The notes below the pieces were generated by a model. The model was given only the letters and a program-made list of their open reading frames with translations, was not told the origin of the DNA and did no database searches. Positions 1 through 5,349 of a stretch of DNA of 8,788 nt are shown here, piece after piece (position 1 is the stretch's first letter; every line of letters begins with the position of its first letter). The position numbers and the translations under genes were made by a program. The stretch comes from Evtepia sp. GTDB lineage: Bacteria > Bacillota > Clostridia > Oscillospirales > Oscillospiraceae. The stretch lies in contig JAHHRP010000080.1 in assembly GCA_020025735.1 (NCBI GenBank), positions 1 to 8,788 on the forward strand, given 5' to 3'.

Positions 1-365
1 TCCCTACTCAAATCTCTTGCGGTACGGGAACGTTCTCCCCGGCTCCGCCCAGTGGTATCCCGCTCGAGACGATCTCTGTCAACAGCGGTTTCTCTGCCCG
101 GGTGTTCTCGCTGAGGCCGCCTGGGCCGCTCCTCCTTGTCTGAAGAAGACGGCATAGGTTTCTTCGGTTTCTTCTCTGGTTCCTGCCCGCCAAAAAGGTT
201 GGAGAAAAATGCCTGCTTCTGCTTTTTCTTCTCCGCTTGCTTGCGCTCCTCTTCCTGTCGGCCAGCATCACAGAATGGACAATATTTATAAGTAACGGAA
301 TAATACTCCCCACAATGAGGGCAGCGTACCGTTTGACTTCTTAAGGTGTTTTTTGCGTTTCCCAT
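1..365 (-). CDS. Zinc-ribbon protein, partial (C-terminus beyond left edge)
   Basis: The frame is open from an ATG at 365 (minus strand) to the window edge, giving 121 complete codons without a stop. A strong GAGGAGGGG ribosome site lies six bases upstream of the start. The N-terminus carries two CxxC pairs, C15-C18 and C29-C32, spaced as in a small zinc ribbon (CPHC then CPFC). After this comes a highly charged, Lys/Glu/Arg/Pro-rich stretch from about residue 35 onward, with an FFSNLFGG patch near residues 55-62. The charged part looks disordered or coiled. In related bacteria such N-terminal ribbons often precede a membrane helix and an extracellular domain, but none is visible here because the gene is cut. 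Function is unknown; zinc binding is inferred from the cysteines. A shorter reading at 8-313 in another frame is a shadow, since it lacks a ribosome site and the cysteine pattern. Confidence 0.85.
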   Translation of the reverse strand, partial: MGNAKNTLRSQTVRCPHCGEYYSVTYKYCPFCDAGRQEEERKQAEKKKQKQAFFSNLFGGQEPEKKPKKPMPSSSDKEERPRRPQREHPGRETAVDRDRLERDTTGRSRGERSRTARDLSR

Positions 366-439
366 TCCGATCCCCTCCTCTACTGAACTCAAGGCACGGA
401 AAGATTTCCTTTTTGAAAGGACTTGTCATAATCTAGTGC

Positions 440-469
440 ATTGTACCACAGGTTTGCAAACATCGTCAA
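440..469 (-). promoter_or_regulatory. Promoter of the zinc-ribbon gene
   Basis: On the minus strand a TTGACG -35 box (464-469) is followed, after 18 bases, by a TACAAT -10 box (440-445). Transcription would begin near 433 and give a leader of about 68 bases before the ATG at 365. This is a near-consensus vegetative sigma-A site, read from sequence alone. Confidence 0.7.
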
Positions 470-494
470 CTATCTGCCTCGGGAAACCCCTGTC

Positions 495-523
495 TTGACC
501 CCAGGAAATATTTTTTGTATATT
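495..523 (+). promoter_or_regulatory. Promoter of the CmpB-family gene
   Basis: TTGACC (495-500) and TATATT (518-523) are separated by exactly 17 bases, a near-consensus sigma-A promoter. Expected transcription start is about 530, giving a leader of some 44 bases to the ATG at 574. It is divergent from the minus-strand promoter at 440-469, and the two -35 boxes are only 25 bp apart. Confidence 0.7.
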
Positions 524-573
524 GAATAAAATACCTCTGGCGCTGTCTTTATCACGCCAAGAAAGGAATCTCC

Positions 574-1149
574 ATGCCCTCTTCTGCTCTTATCGGGAAA
601 ACTGCCAAACGCAACTTCTTCCAAAAATATTTTCTTTGTTTTGTTTTTTATTCCATCTTCGGCTGGTGTTATGAAGTCTTCCTTGAAGTGGTGGTCTACC
701 GTTGGGGATTCACCAACCGCGGTGTACTTTTCGGCCCTTACTGCCCTGTGTATGGCGTGGGTGCCCTGCTGTTTCTGCTGCTGTTTTCCCGCCTGCTCCG
801 AGACAAGCCCTGGAAGAACCGCCTGCTCTGGCTGCCAATTCTCTTCGCAGGCTGTGCAATTTCAGCCACAGTAGTAGAGCTGGCTTCCTCCTATCTTTGT
901 CAGTGGCTGACCGGTTCCTGGCCCTGGCAAACGTATGTCAATTACCGCTATCATTTTCAAGGGCGTATTGCACTCTCTCCCTCCCTCCGCTTTGGCTTGG
1001 GCGGTGTTGTGTTCCTGTATGGCATCCAGCCTCTGCTGGACCGCGGTATCGCCGCTCTTCCCCCTAATGTCCGAACAGGGCTGACCACTGGGCTGGCAGG
1101 GATTATGGCCTTTGATTTAGTGATTTTCCTCGTCCAGACTTTGGGATAA
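574..1149 (+). CDS. CmpB-family (putative ABC transporter type IV) membrane protein
   Basis: This 191-residue protein is strongly hydrophobic, with about five membrane segments. The first is near residues 19-40; others fall near 60-77, 88-108, 135-150 and 165-190. The motifs GWCYEV (30-35) and RGVLFGPYCPVYGVGA (49-64) fit the family known as putative ABC-transporter type IV or CmpB (PF06541), common in Clostridia and other Firmicutes. Despite the family name there is no ABC ATPase motif, and the true role and substrate are not established. The start is the ATG with a GAAAGGA ribosome site seven bases upstream and a good promoter at 495-523. It appears to be a single-gene unit, because a separate promoter lies ahead of the next gene. 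A second-frame reading covering 702-1067 is a shadow. Confidence 0.85.
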   Translation: MPSSALIGKTAKRNFFQKYFLCFVFYSIFGWCYEVFLEVVVYRWGFTNRGVLFGPYCPVYGVGALLFLLLFSRLLRDKPWKNRLLWLPILFAGCAISATVVELASSYLCQWLTGSWPWQTYVNYRYHFQGRIALSPSLRFGLGGVVFLYGIQPLLDRGIAALPPNVRTGLTTGLAGIMAFDLVIFLVQTLG

Positions 1150-1177
1150 CGGCAGGTTGTGCAGACCACGCCGTCTT

Positions 1178-1217
1178 AAAAAAACAGAAAGCCCCCTTGA
1201 CAGGGGGATACTTTCTG
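1178..1217 (-). terminator. Intrinsic terminator oriented on the minus strand
   Basis: CAGAAAG (1185-1191) pairs with CTTTCTG (1211-1217) and CCCCC (1192-1196) with GGGGG (1203-1207), leaving an ATA bulge and a six-base loop. Read on the minus strand the hairpin runs straight into seven U residues (1178-1184), a canonical terminator. On the plus strand the tail has only scattered Ts, so it would stop the upstream CmpB transcript poorly. No minus-strand gene ends here. Confidence 0.6.
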
Positions 1218-1225
1218 CGTATACT
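1197..1225 (+). promoter_or_regulatory. Promoter of the GntR-ABC operon
   Basis: A consensus TTGACA (1197-1202) is followed by 17 bases and TATACT (1220-1225). Start of transcription is expected near 1232, about 28 bases before the regulator's ATG. The -35 box is exactly the loop of the hairpin at 1185-1217. Confidence 0.8.
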
Positions 1226-1233
1226 GTATATAC
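1219..1233 (+). promoter_or_regulatory. Likely operator for the GntR regulator
   Basis: GTATA (1219-1223) and TATAC (1229-1233) form a perfect 5-bp inverted repeat around a CTGTA centre. The same stretch also contains TATACTG twice (1220-1226 and 1229-1235). It covers the -10 box and the expected start site, where a repressor would block RNA polymerase. GntR/YtrA proteins usually bind such repeats in their own promoter; binding here is inferred. Confidence 0.5.
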
Positions 1234-1259
1234 TGAACATAAACAGAATGGGTGGTTCT

Positions 1260-1637
1260 ATGAATATCCTCATCAGCAACGCCAATGACAAACCAATCTA
1301 TGAACAGATCTATACCCAGATTCGCAACCAGATCCTGGCCGGGGACCTCCAGCCGGGACAAGCGCTGCCTTCTATCCGAGCCCTGGCCAAAGACTTGCGA
1401 GTGAGCGTCATCACCACCAAGCGGGCCTACGAAGAGTTGGAAAAAGCTGGCTATCTGTACACCATCCCCGCCAAAGGGTCCTATGTGGCAGAAAAAAACA
1501 CCCAGCTGATCCGAGAAGCCTATCTGACCCAGATCGAAGAACACATGACCCAGATCCTCTCCCTGGCCACCAGCTGCGGCCTGAGCTTAGAGGAATTGGT
1601 AGAGATGCTCCGCCTTCTCTGCCAAGACAACCAATAA
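1260..1637 (+). CDS. GntR-family (YtrA-type) transcriptional regulator
   Basis: A 125-residue protein with an N-terminal winged helix-turn-helix, opening with the family signature PIYEQIYTQIRNQILAGDL and LPSIRALAKDLRVS at about residues 12-55. It has only a short helical C-terminal tail (about residues 75-125) and no effector-binding domain. That architecture marks the YtrA subfamily, small repressors that normally sit first in operons with an ABC exporter, as here. The ATG at 1260 is chosen because the family begins just there and a weak GGGTGG site lies upstream; a longer TTG reading from 1197 would start inside the -35 box. It is followed after 18 bases by the ABC ATPase gene. It probably represses its own operon through the palindrome at 1219-1233. 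The inducing signal cannot be read from the sequence; cell-envelope stress or antibiotics are known triggers for relatives. Confidence 0.9.
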   Translation: MNILISNANDKPIYEQIYTQIRNQILAGDLQPGQALPSIRALAKDLRVSVITTKRAYEELEKAGYLYTIPAKGSYVAEKNTQLIREAYLTQIEEHMTQILSLATSCGLSLEELVEMLRLLCQDNQ

Positions 1638-1655
1638 CAGAAAGGAGTCCCCCCT

Positions 1656-2510
1656 ATGAACGCCATCGACTGCCGGGATCTCACCAAATCTTATCAGGAT
1701 TTTACCCTGGACCACATCACCTTTTCCCTCCCCACTGGCTGCATTTTGGGTTTGGTTGGCGAAAACGGCGCAGGAAAATCCACCACCCTGAAGTTACTTA
1801 TGAACGCCCTGTCCCGGGACAAAGGAACCGTCTCCCTTCTAGGCTCTGACAACAAAAGTCCCACCTTTCTCCAGACCAAGCAGGACATCGGGGTCGTTTT
1901 GGATGATGCCTGTCTGCCCGAGGTCATTACCCCCCAGGAACTGGGGAAGCTCATGGCTCTGACGTATATCCACTGGAATCAGGCCCAATACGAACACTAC
2001 CTAGATCGCTTCGCCATCCCAAGAAAAAAACAATTCAAGAATTTCTCCCGGGGCATGAAGATGAAGCTGGCCATCGCCGCCGCCCTGTCCCACGAGGCAA
2101 AGCTCCTGCTGCTGGACGAGGCCACCAGCGGGCTGGACCCCATGATTCGGGACGAGGTGCTGGATGTGTTCAACGACTTCACCCGGGACGAGGACCACAC
2201 CGTGGTCTTCTCCTCTCACATCGTCAGTGACCTGGAAAAAATCTGCGACTACATCGCCTTTCTCCACAAGGGCAAACTGATCCTCTTTGAGGAGAAGGAC
2301 CGCCTGTTGGAGGAATACGCCCTGATTAAACTCTCCCCCCAGCAGCTGGCTGAGTTAGACCCTGACGCCCTAGTCGGCGTGAAGGAAAACCCCTACGGAG
2401 CAGAAGCTCTGGTTTGCAGAGCGCAAATCCCAACGGACTTCATCCCCGAACACACCTCCCTGGAAGATATCATCCTCTTTCTGGCCAAAGACCAAGAACT
2501 CCCTCAGTGA
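1656..2510 (+). CDS. ABC transporter ATP-binding protein
   Basis: This 284-residue cytoplasmic ATPase powers the permease encoded next. Walker A is GENGAGKST (35-43), the signature is a degenerate FSRGMKMKL (130-138), Walker B with the catalytic glutamate is LLLLDEATSGLDP (150-162, E155), and the switch histidine is H188. The usual Q-loop glutamine position appears to hold aspartate (D83 in VVLDDACLPE), which I recall as common in exporters of this YtrB-like branch. After the ABC fold, a tail of roughly 80 residues has no clear domain. The start has an AAAGGAG site eight bases upstream. The gene sits between a YtrA-type regulator and an ABC-2 permease, which points to an exporter or envelope-stress transporter rather than an importer, since no solute-binding protein is present. 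The substrate is unknown. Confidence 0.93.
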   Translation: MNAIDCRDLTKSYQDFTLDHITFSLPTGCILGLVGENGAGKSTTLKLLMNALSRDKGTVSLLGSDNKSPTFLQTKQDIGVVLDDACLPEVITPQELGKLMALTYIHWNQAQYEHYLDRFAIPRKKQFKNFSRGMKMKLAIAAALSHEAKLLLLDEATSGLDPMIRDEVLDVFNDFTRDEDHTVVFSSHIVSDLEKICDYIAFLHKGKLILFEEKDRLLEEYALIKLSPQQLAELDPDALVGVKENPYGAEALVCRAQIPTDFIPEHTSLEDIILFLAKDQELPQ

Positions 2511-2546
2511 TCGCCTCATTCCTCTAGTTAAGAAAGGACTTTTTTG

Positions 2547-3149
2547 ATGAAAGCTCTGTTATACAAAGACTTCCTCGTTATGTGGAAGCAACTGAAAGCC
2601 TTCCTGCTCATGGTAACTATCTTCTGCCTGCTCCCCAATCAAACCCACTTCATGAATCAGTTCTTCGTCATCTATGCCGGTCTGATGATCCCCATCTCCC
2701 TCATATCCTACGACGAGCGGGCCGCATGGAACTCCTTTTCTGTCATGCTCCCCTACACCAGCCGAGACATCGTACTCAGCCGATATGTTACCAGCTGGCT
2801 GTGTTCTCTCTTTGCCGCAGCAATGTACGCCATCGGCAGCGTATGGGACACGGGCAACCGCCGTCTGGCTGACCTCATCTGGATTCTGGCCCTACTGCTG
2901 CTCCTCCAGTCCATCCTCTTCCCCTTCCTGTTTCGGTTCGGGGTAGAGAAAGCGCGGCTGTATATGTTTTTTATCTGCCTCATCATCGTCGTCCTGTCCG
3001 CAGGGCTAGTTGCCTTGGGTTCAGCGGTTCTGCCCCAGAAAAGCCCCTTGCTCTTGCTGGGCTACCCAGCAGTCTTTGTCCTGGCACTGCTGCTCTCCCT
3101 GGCCTCAGTGCCCCTGTCTATCCAGCAGCACATCAAGAGCCTGGGCTGA
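2547..3149 (+). CDS. ABC-2 type transporter permease
   Basis: A 200-residue membrane protein with about six hydrophobic segments (roughly residues 17-30, 37-55, 86-101, 111-132, 140-160 and 170-190). The opening MKALLYKDFLVMWKQ and the internal ISLISYDERAAWNSF and LPYTSRDIVLSRY motifs are typical of the ABC-2 membrane family PF13346 found beside YtrA-type regulators. It should form the membrane channel, probably as a dimer, for the ATPase encoded 36 bases upstream. The start is the ATG preceded by AAAGGA (2533-2538), eight bases away; the TTG one codon earlier is a less likely start. No second permease gene follows, so a homodimer is the simplest arrangement. The next 28 bases lead straight into the promoter of the methionine leader, and no convincing terminator separates them. 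Confidence 0.88.
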   Translation: MKALLYKDFLVMWKQLKAFLLMVTIFCLLPNQTHFMNQFFVIYAGLMIPISLISYDERAAWNSFSVMLPYTSRDIVLSRYVTSWLCSLFAAAMYAIGSVWDTGNRRLADLIWILALLLLLQSILFPFLFRFGVEKARLYMFFICLIIVVLSAGLVALGSAVLPQKSPLLLLGYPAVFVLALLLSLASVPLSIQQHIKSLG

Positions 3150-3177
3150 ACGCTTTTCTTTCCTCAAAAGAAAACTC

Positions 3178-3206
3178 TTGACAATACTTTTCTTTTGGTG
3201 TACCGT
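3178..3206 (+). promoter_or_regulatory. Promoter of the T-box leader and metNIQ operon
   Basis: A consensus TTGACA (3178-3183) is followed by 17 bases and TACCGT (3201-3206). The -10 box is weak but carries the upstream TG often found in extended -10 sites. Transcription would begin near 3213, a little ahead of the T-box stem I. Confidence 0.55.
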
Positions 3207-3230
3207 AGAGAAAACAATCAAACAGCAAGA

Positions 3231-3504
3231 AAGACAATGAAGAGAAGAGTACCCGAGGAGATACGTTACAGAGAGCCCCTGTTTGGTGGAAGGGGGTGCG
3301 GAATACCTGGGAGAACATGGTCTCGGAGTCGCGCACCGAGCGGAGTGTCCCTCCGTTAGGCTGCGACGGGTGCGCCCGTCATCGCGCCAGGGTGTGTTAG
3401 CACCCTCTAAGGTCAGTCCTGCAAAGGGCTGTGCAAACCAAGGTGGTACCACGGCTATACAAGTCGTCCTTGACAAAAATGTCAAGGACGACTTTTTTCT
3501 TTCT
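3231..3504 (+). promoter_or_regulatory. T-box riboswitch, methionine (AUG) specifier
   Basis: This leader fills the 402-base gap between the permease and metN. The conserved T-box AAGGTGGTACCACGG is at 3440-3454. In stem I, CCCGAGG (3252-3258) pairs with CCTGGG (3306-3311), CGTTAC (3264-3269) with GTGCG (3296-3300), and CCCC with GGGG below a GGTG-containing apical loop, with an AGAGAG bulge at 3270-3275. The specifier loop reads GAAC-ATG-G, with AUG at 3317-3319, the same GAA-N-codon-purine layout as known T-boxes. The bulge TGGT (3444-3447) would pair with a tRNA ending in discriminator A, which suits Met and excludes His and Asn. Extra hairpins lie at 3341-3355, 3365-3380 and 3389-3406. 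AAGG (3440-3443) can pair with CCTT (3468-3471) to form the antiterminator, so uncharged tRNA-Met should permit transcription of metNIQ. Confidence 0.93.
3461..3504 (+). terminator. Regulated terminator of the T-box leader
   Basis: AAGTCGTCCTTGACA (3461-3475) pairs perfectly with 3480-3494 around an AAAA loop, followed by a T-rich tail (3493-3504). Its left arm contains the CCTT and CGT needed by the antiterminator, so the two structures are mutually exclusive. It should stop transcription when tRNA-Met is charged. Confidence 0.93.
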
Positions 3505-3551
3505 CAAACCATCCTTGGCCCCACATCACACAGAGAAAAGAGGAAACGCCC

Positions 3552-4565
3552 GTGCAAGAGCCCATCATTCAGATCCAAAATCTGAACAAAATCTTCGGGA
3601 CCGGCCCCACGGCGGTCCACGCCCTGGGGAAAATCAATCTATCCATCCTTCCCGGGGAGATCTTTGGCATTATTGGTCTATCTGGAGCAGGAAAATCCAC
3701 CCTCGTCCGGTGCATGAATCTGCTGGAACGCCCCACCTCCGGCTCCATTCTGGTGGATGGGAAAGACCTGACCAAACTGAGAAACAAGGACTTGCGCCAA
3801 GCCCGGCAGCGCATCAGCATGATTTTTCAGAGTTTCAACCTGCTCATGCAGCGCACCGCCCTGGACAACATCCGCTTCCCCTTGGAACTCATCGGCACCA
3901 AACGATCCGAGGCCGTGAAACGGGCCAGGGAACTCCTGGACCTGGTGGGCCTGAGCAATCGTGCCGATGCCTATCCCGCCCAACTTTCCGGCGGCCAAAA
4001 GCAGCGGGTGGCCATCGCCCGGGCCTTGGCCACCAACCCAAAAGTCCTGCTGTGCGATGAGGCTACCTCTGCCCTGGACCCCACCACTACCCTTTCTATC
4101 CTATCCCTCCTGAAAGAACTGAATCAAACGTTGGGTGTCACCGTGGTAGTCATCACCCACCAGATGAACGTCATTGAGGAAATCTGCCACCGAGTCGCCA
4201 TTCTGGACCATGGTGTTATCGCAGAGCAAGGCACCGTGGAAGACATCTTCTCCCATCCCCAGACTGAAATAGGCCGCCAACTGGTCTACCCCAATGGCGT
4301 GCGGATCGACCAACTGCCAGAGGCCCGCGTCATCCGCATTGCTTTCAATGGCGGCTCCTCCTATGAGCCACTCATTGCTTCCCTGGCCATCGACTGCGGC
4401 GTGAAGGTAAACATCCTGGGGGCAGACACCCGGAACATTGAGGGCAAAGCCTTCGGCACGATGCTTCTGGGCCTGCCGTCGAAAGAGGATGAAGCCGTTA
4501 AGGCCCTGCACTACATCCAAAGTCAGCCAGATATCACCGTCGAGGAGGTCACCAGCCATGATTGA
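3552..4565 (+). CDS. metN: Methionine ABC transporter ATP-binding protein MetN
   Basis: MetN hydrolyses ATP on the inner face of the membrane to drive methionine uptake with MetI and MetQ. The 337-residue protein has the usual length and two-part build. The ABC ATPase has Walker A GLSGAGKST (42-50), Q-loop Q93, signature LSGGQ (145-149), Walker B with D169-E170 and switch H203. It is followed by a C-terminal NIL domain (about 262-335, starting near ARVIRIAFNG), which in relatives binds methionine and shuts the transporter down. Translation begins at a GTG with AGAGGA seven bases upstream, and the first residues match the family (IIQIQNLNKIF). The gene lies just after an AUG-type T-box, which independently supports methionine as the substrate. 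Its last codons lie inside the first unit of a 75-bp tandem duplication and overlap the metI start by eight bases. Confidence 0.96.
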   Translation: MQEPIIQIQNLNKIFGTGPTAVHALGKINLSILPGEIFGIIGLSGAGKSTLVRCMNLLERPTSGSILVDGKDLTKLRNKDLRQARQRISMIFQSFNLLMQRTALDNIRFPLELIGTKRSEAVKRARELLDLVGLSNRADAYPAQLSGGQKQRVAIARALATNPKVLLCDEATSALDPTTTLSILSLLKELNQTLGVTVVVITHQMNVIEEICHRVAILDHGVIAEQGTVEDIFSHPQTEIGRQLVYPNGVRIDQLPEARVIRIAFNGGSSYEPLIASLAIDCGVKVNILGADTRNIEGKAFGTMLLGLPSKEDEAVKALHYIQSQPDITVEEVTSHD

Positions 4566-4682
4566 AACCATTTCCGCCTTTTTGGCTTCCTTCGGAGACC
4601 TGCTTCTATCACCGTTGAGGAGGTTACCAGCCACAATTGAAGCCATTTCTGCCTTTTGGGTTTCCTACGGAGACCTGCTTCT
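4533..4682 (+). repeat. 75-bp tandem duplication across the metN/metI junction
   Basis: Two adjacent 75-base units (4533-4607 and 4608-4682) agree at 66 of 75 positions by hand alignment. The first holds the end of metN, the GAGGAGG ribosome site (4542-4548) and the metI ATG (4558-4560). The second keeps a matching GAGGAGG (4617-4623) but has ACA (4633-4635) where the start codon was. The unit is a multiple of three, so it adds 25 residues to MetI without breaking the frame. Confidence 0.93.
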
Positions 4683-5313
4683 GGAAGGTGTCCGGGACAC
4701 TTTGATTATGGTGGGGATCTCCTCCCTTTTCGCCTACATCATCGGCCTGCCACTGGGTGTGCTGCTGAGTATTACCCAGCCCCACGGCATCTGGCCACAC
4801 AAGTGGTTCAACCGCATTTTGGGCTGGATCATCAACATAGGCCGTTCCCTGCCCTTTATCATCCTCATGATCGCCATTATGGACTTTACCAAACTCATCG
4901 TGGGTACCAAGATCGGGGTGCCTGGCGCCATCGTGCCTCTGGTTGTCTCTGCCGCCCCCTTCATCGCCCGCATGGTAGAATCCTCCCTGGCCGAAGTTGA
5001 TGCCGGTGTGGTAGAAGCCGCTCAGTCCATGGGGGCCTCGCGGTTACAAATCGTCTGGAAGGTTTATCTGCCAGAAGCTGTGCCCTCCCTCATCTTGGGC
5101 GCCTCCATCTCCATCATCACCTTGCTGGGCTACACAGCCATCGCCGGAGCCGTGGGGGCAGGTGGTTTGGGTGATCTAGCCCTCCGCTATGGCTATCAGC
5201 GGGGCGTTGCCTCCATGATGCTGGTCACTGTGATTTTTATTATTGTGCTGGTCCAGCTCATCCAATCCTTGTTCAGTTGCCTGTCCACCAAGATGGACAA
5301 GCGTCTGAGATAA
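4558..5313 (+). CDS. metI: Methionine ABC transporter permease MetI, N-terminally extended
   Basis: MetI forms the membrane channel of the methionine importer. Of its 251 residues, about 226 match an ordinary MetI and 25 come from the tandem duplication at the N-terminus (residues 1-25 and 26-50 repeat one another: IETISAFLASFGDLLL versus IEAISAFWVSYGDLLL). About five membrane helices follow, the first near residues 48-72. The EAA loop that docks onto MetN is EAAQSMGASR (153-162) with G159, followed by YLPEAVP. The ATG at 4558 has a GAGGAGG site nine bases upstream and overlaps metN by eight bases, implying translational coupling. A longer reading from 4438 lies inside metN and has no ribosome site. 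A start in the second unit is unlikely because ATG is now ACA there; only an in-frame ATT (4636) remains. Whether the extension affects assembly is unknown. Confidence 0.95.
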   Translation: MIETISAFLASFGDLLLSPLRRLPATIEAISAFWVSYGDLLLEGVRDTLIMVGISSLFAYIIGLPLGVLLSITQPHGIWPHKWFNRILGWIINIGRSLPFIILMIAIMDFTKLIVGTKIGVPGAIVPLVVSAAPFIARMVESSLAEVDAGVVEAAQSMGASRLQIVWKVYLPEAVPSLILGASISIITLLGYTAIAGAVGAGGLGDLALRYGYQRGVASMMLVTVIFIIVLVQLIQSLFSCLSTKMDKRLR

Positions 5314-5349
5314 CTTATTTTACATTTTATTAAAGGAGGAACCAATCCA

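Noticed and set aside
8..313. Minus-strand reading of 101 residues
   Set aside because: It is in a different frame from the zinc-ribbon gene, has no ribosome site, and the ribbon frame has a better start, promoter and recognisable cysteine motif.
1197..1259. Upstream TTG start for the GntR regulator
   Set aside because: The TTG is the -35 box of the promoter and lies upstream of the expected transcription start, so it cannot be translated from this promoter.
3154..3174. AT-rich inverted repeat after the permease gene as terminator
   Set aside because: TTTTCTTT/AAAGAAAA is weak in pairing strength and is not followed by a T-run.
3304..3306. UAC as T-box specifier (tyrosine)
   Set aside because: GAATACC looks like a Tyr specifier at first sight, but positions 3306-3311 pair with 3252-3258 to form the helix above the true loop, and the AUG at 3317-3319 has the right GAA-N-codon-purine setting and fits the methionine genes.
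3150..3551. SAM riboswitch upstream of metN
   Set aside because: No SAM-type core was seen; the T-box consensus, specifier and antiterminator account for the leader.
3283..3585. Open frame within the T-box leader
   Set aside because: It runs through conserved RNA structure, the terminator and the metN start, and has no protein family resemblance.
4438..4557. Longer metI starting inside metN
   Set aside because: The extra 40 residues are Arg/Lys/Cys-rich shadow of metN with no ribosome site, while the ATG at 4558 has GAGGAGG at proper distance.
4101..4646. Minus-strand open frame of 181 residues opposite metN
   Set aside because: It mirrors a certain metN frame in a GC-rich region, has no family resemblance and crosses the duplication.
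4608..4682. Mobile-element insertion or MITE at the metN/metI junction
   Set aside because: The units are adjacent direct copies of local coding sequence, with no terminal inverted repeats or target-site duplication.
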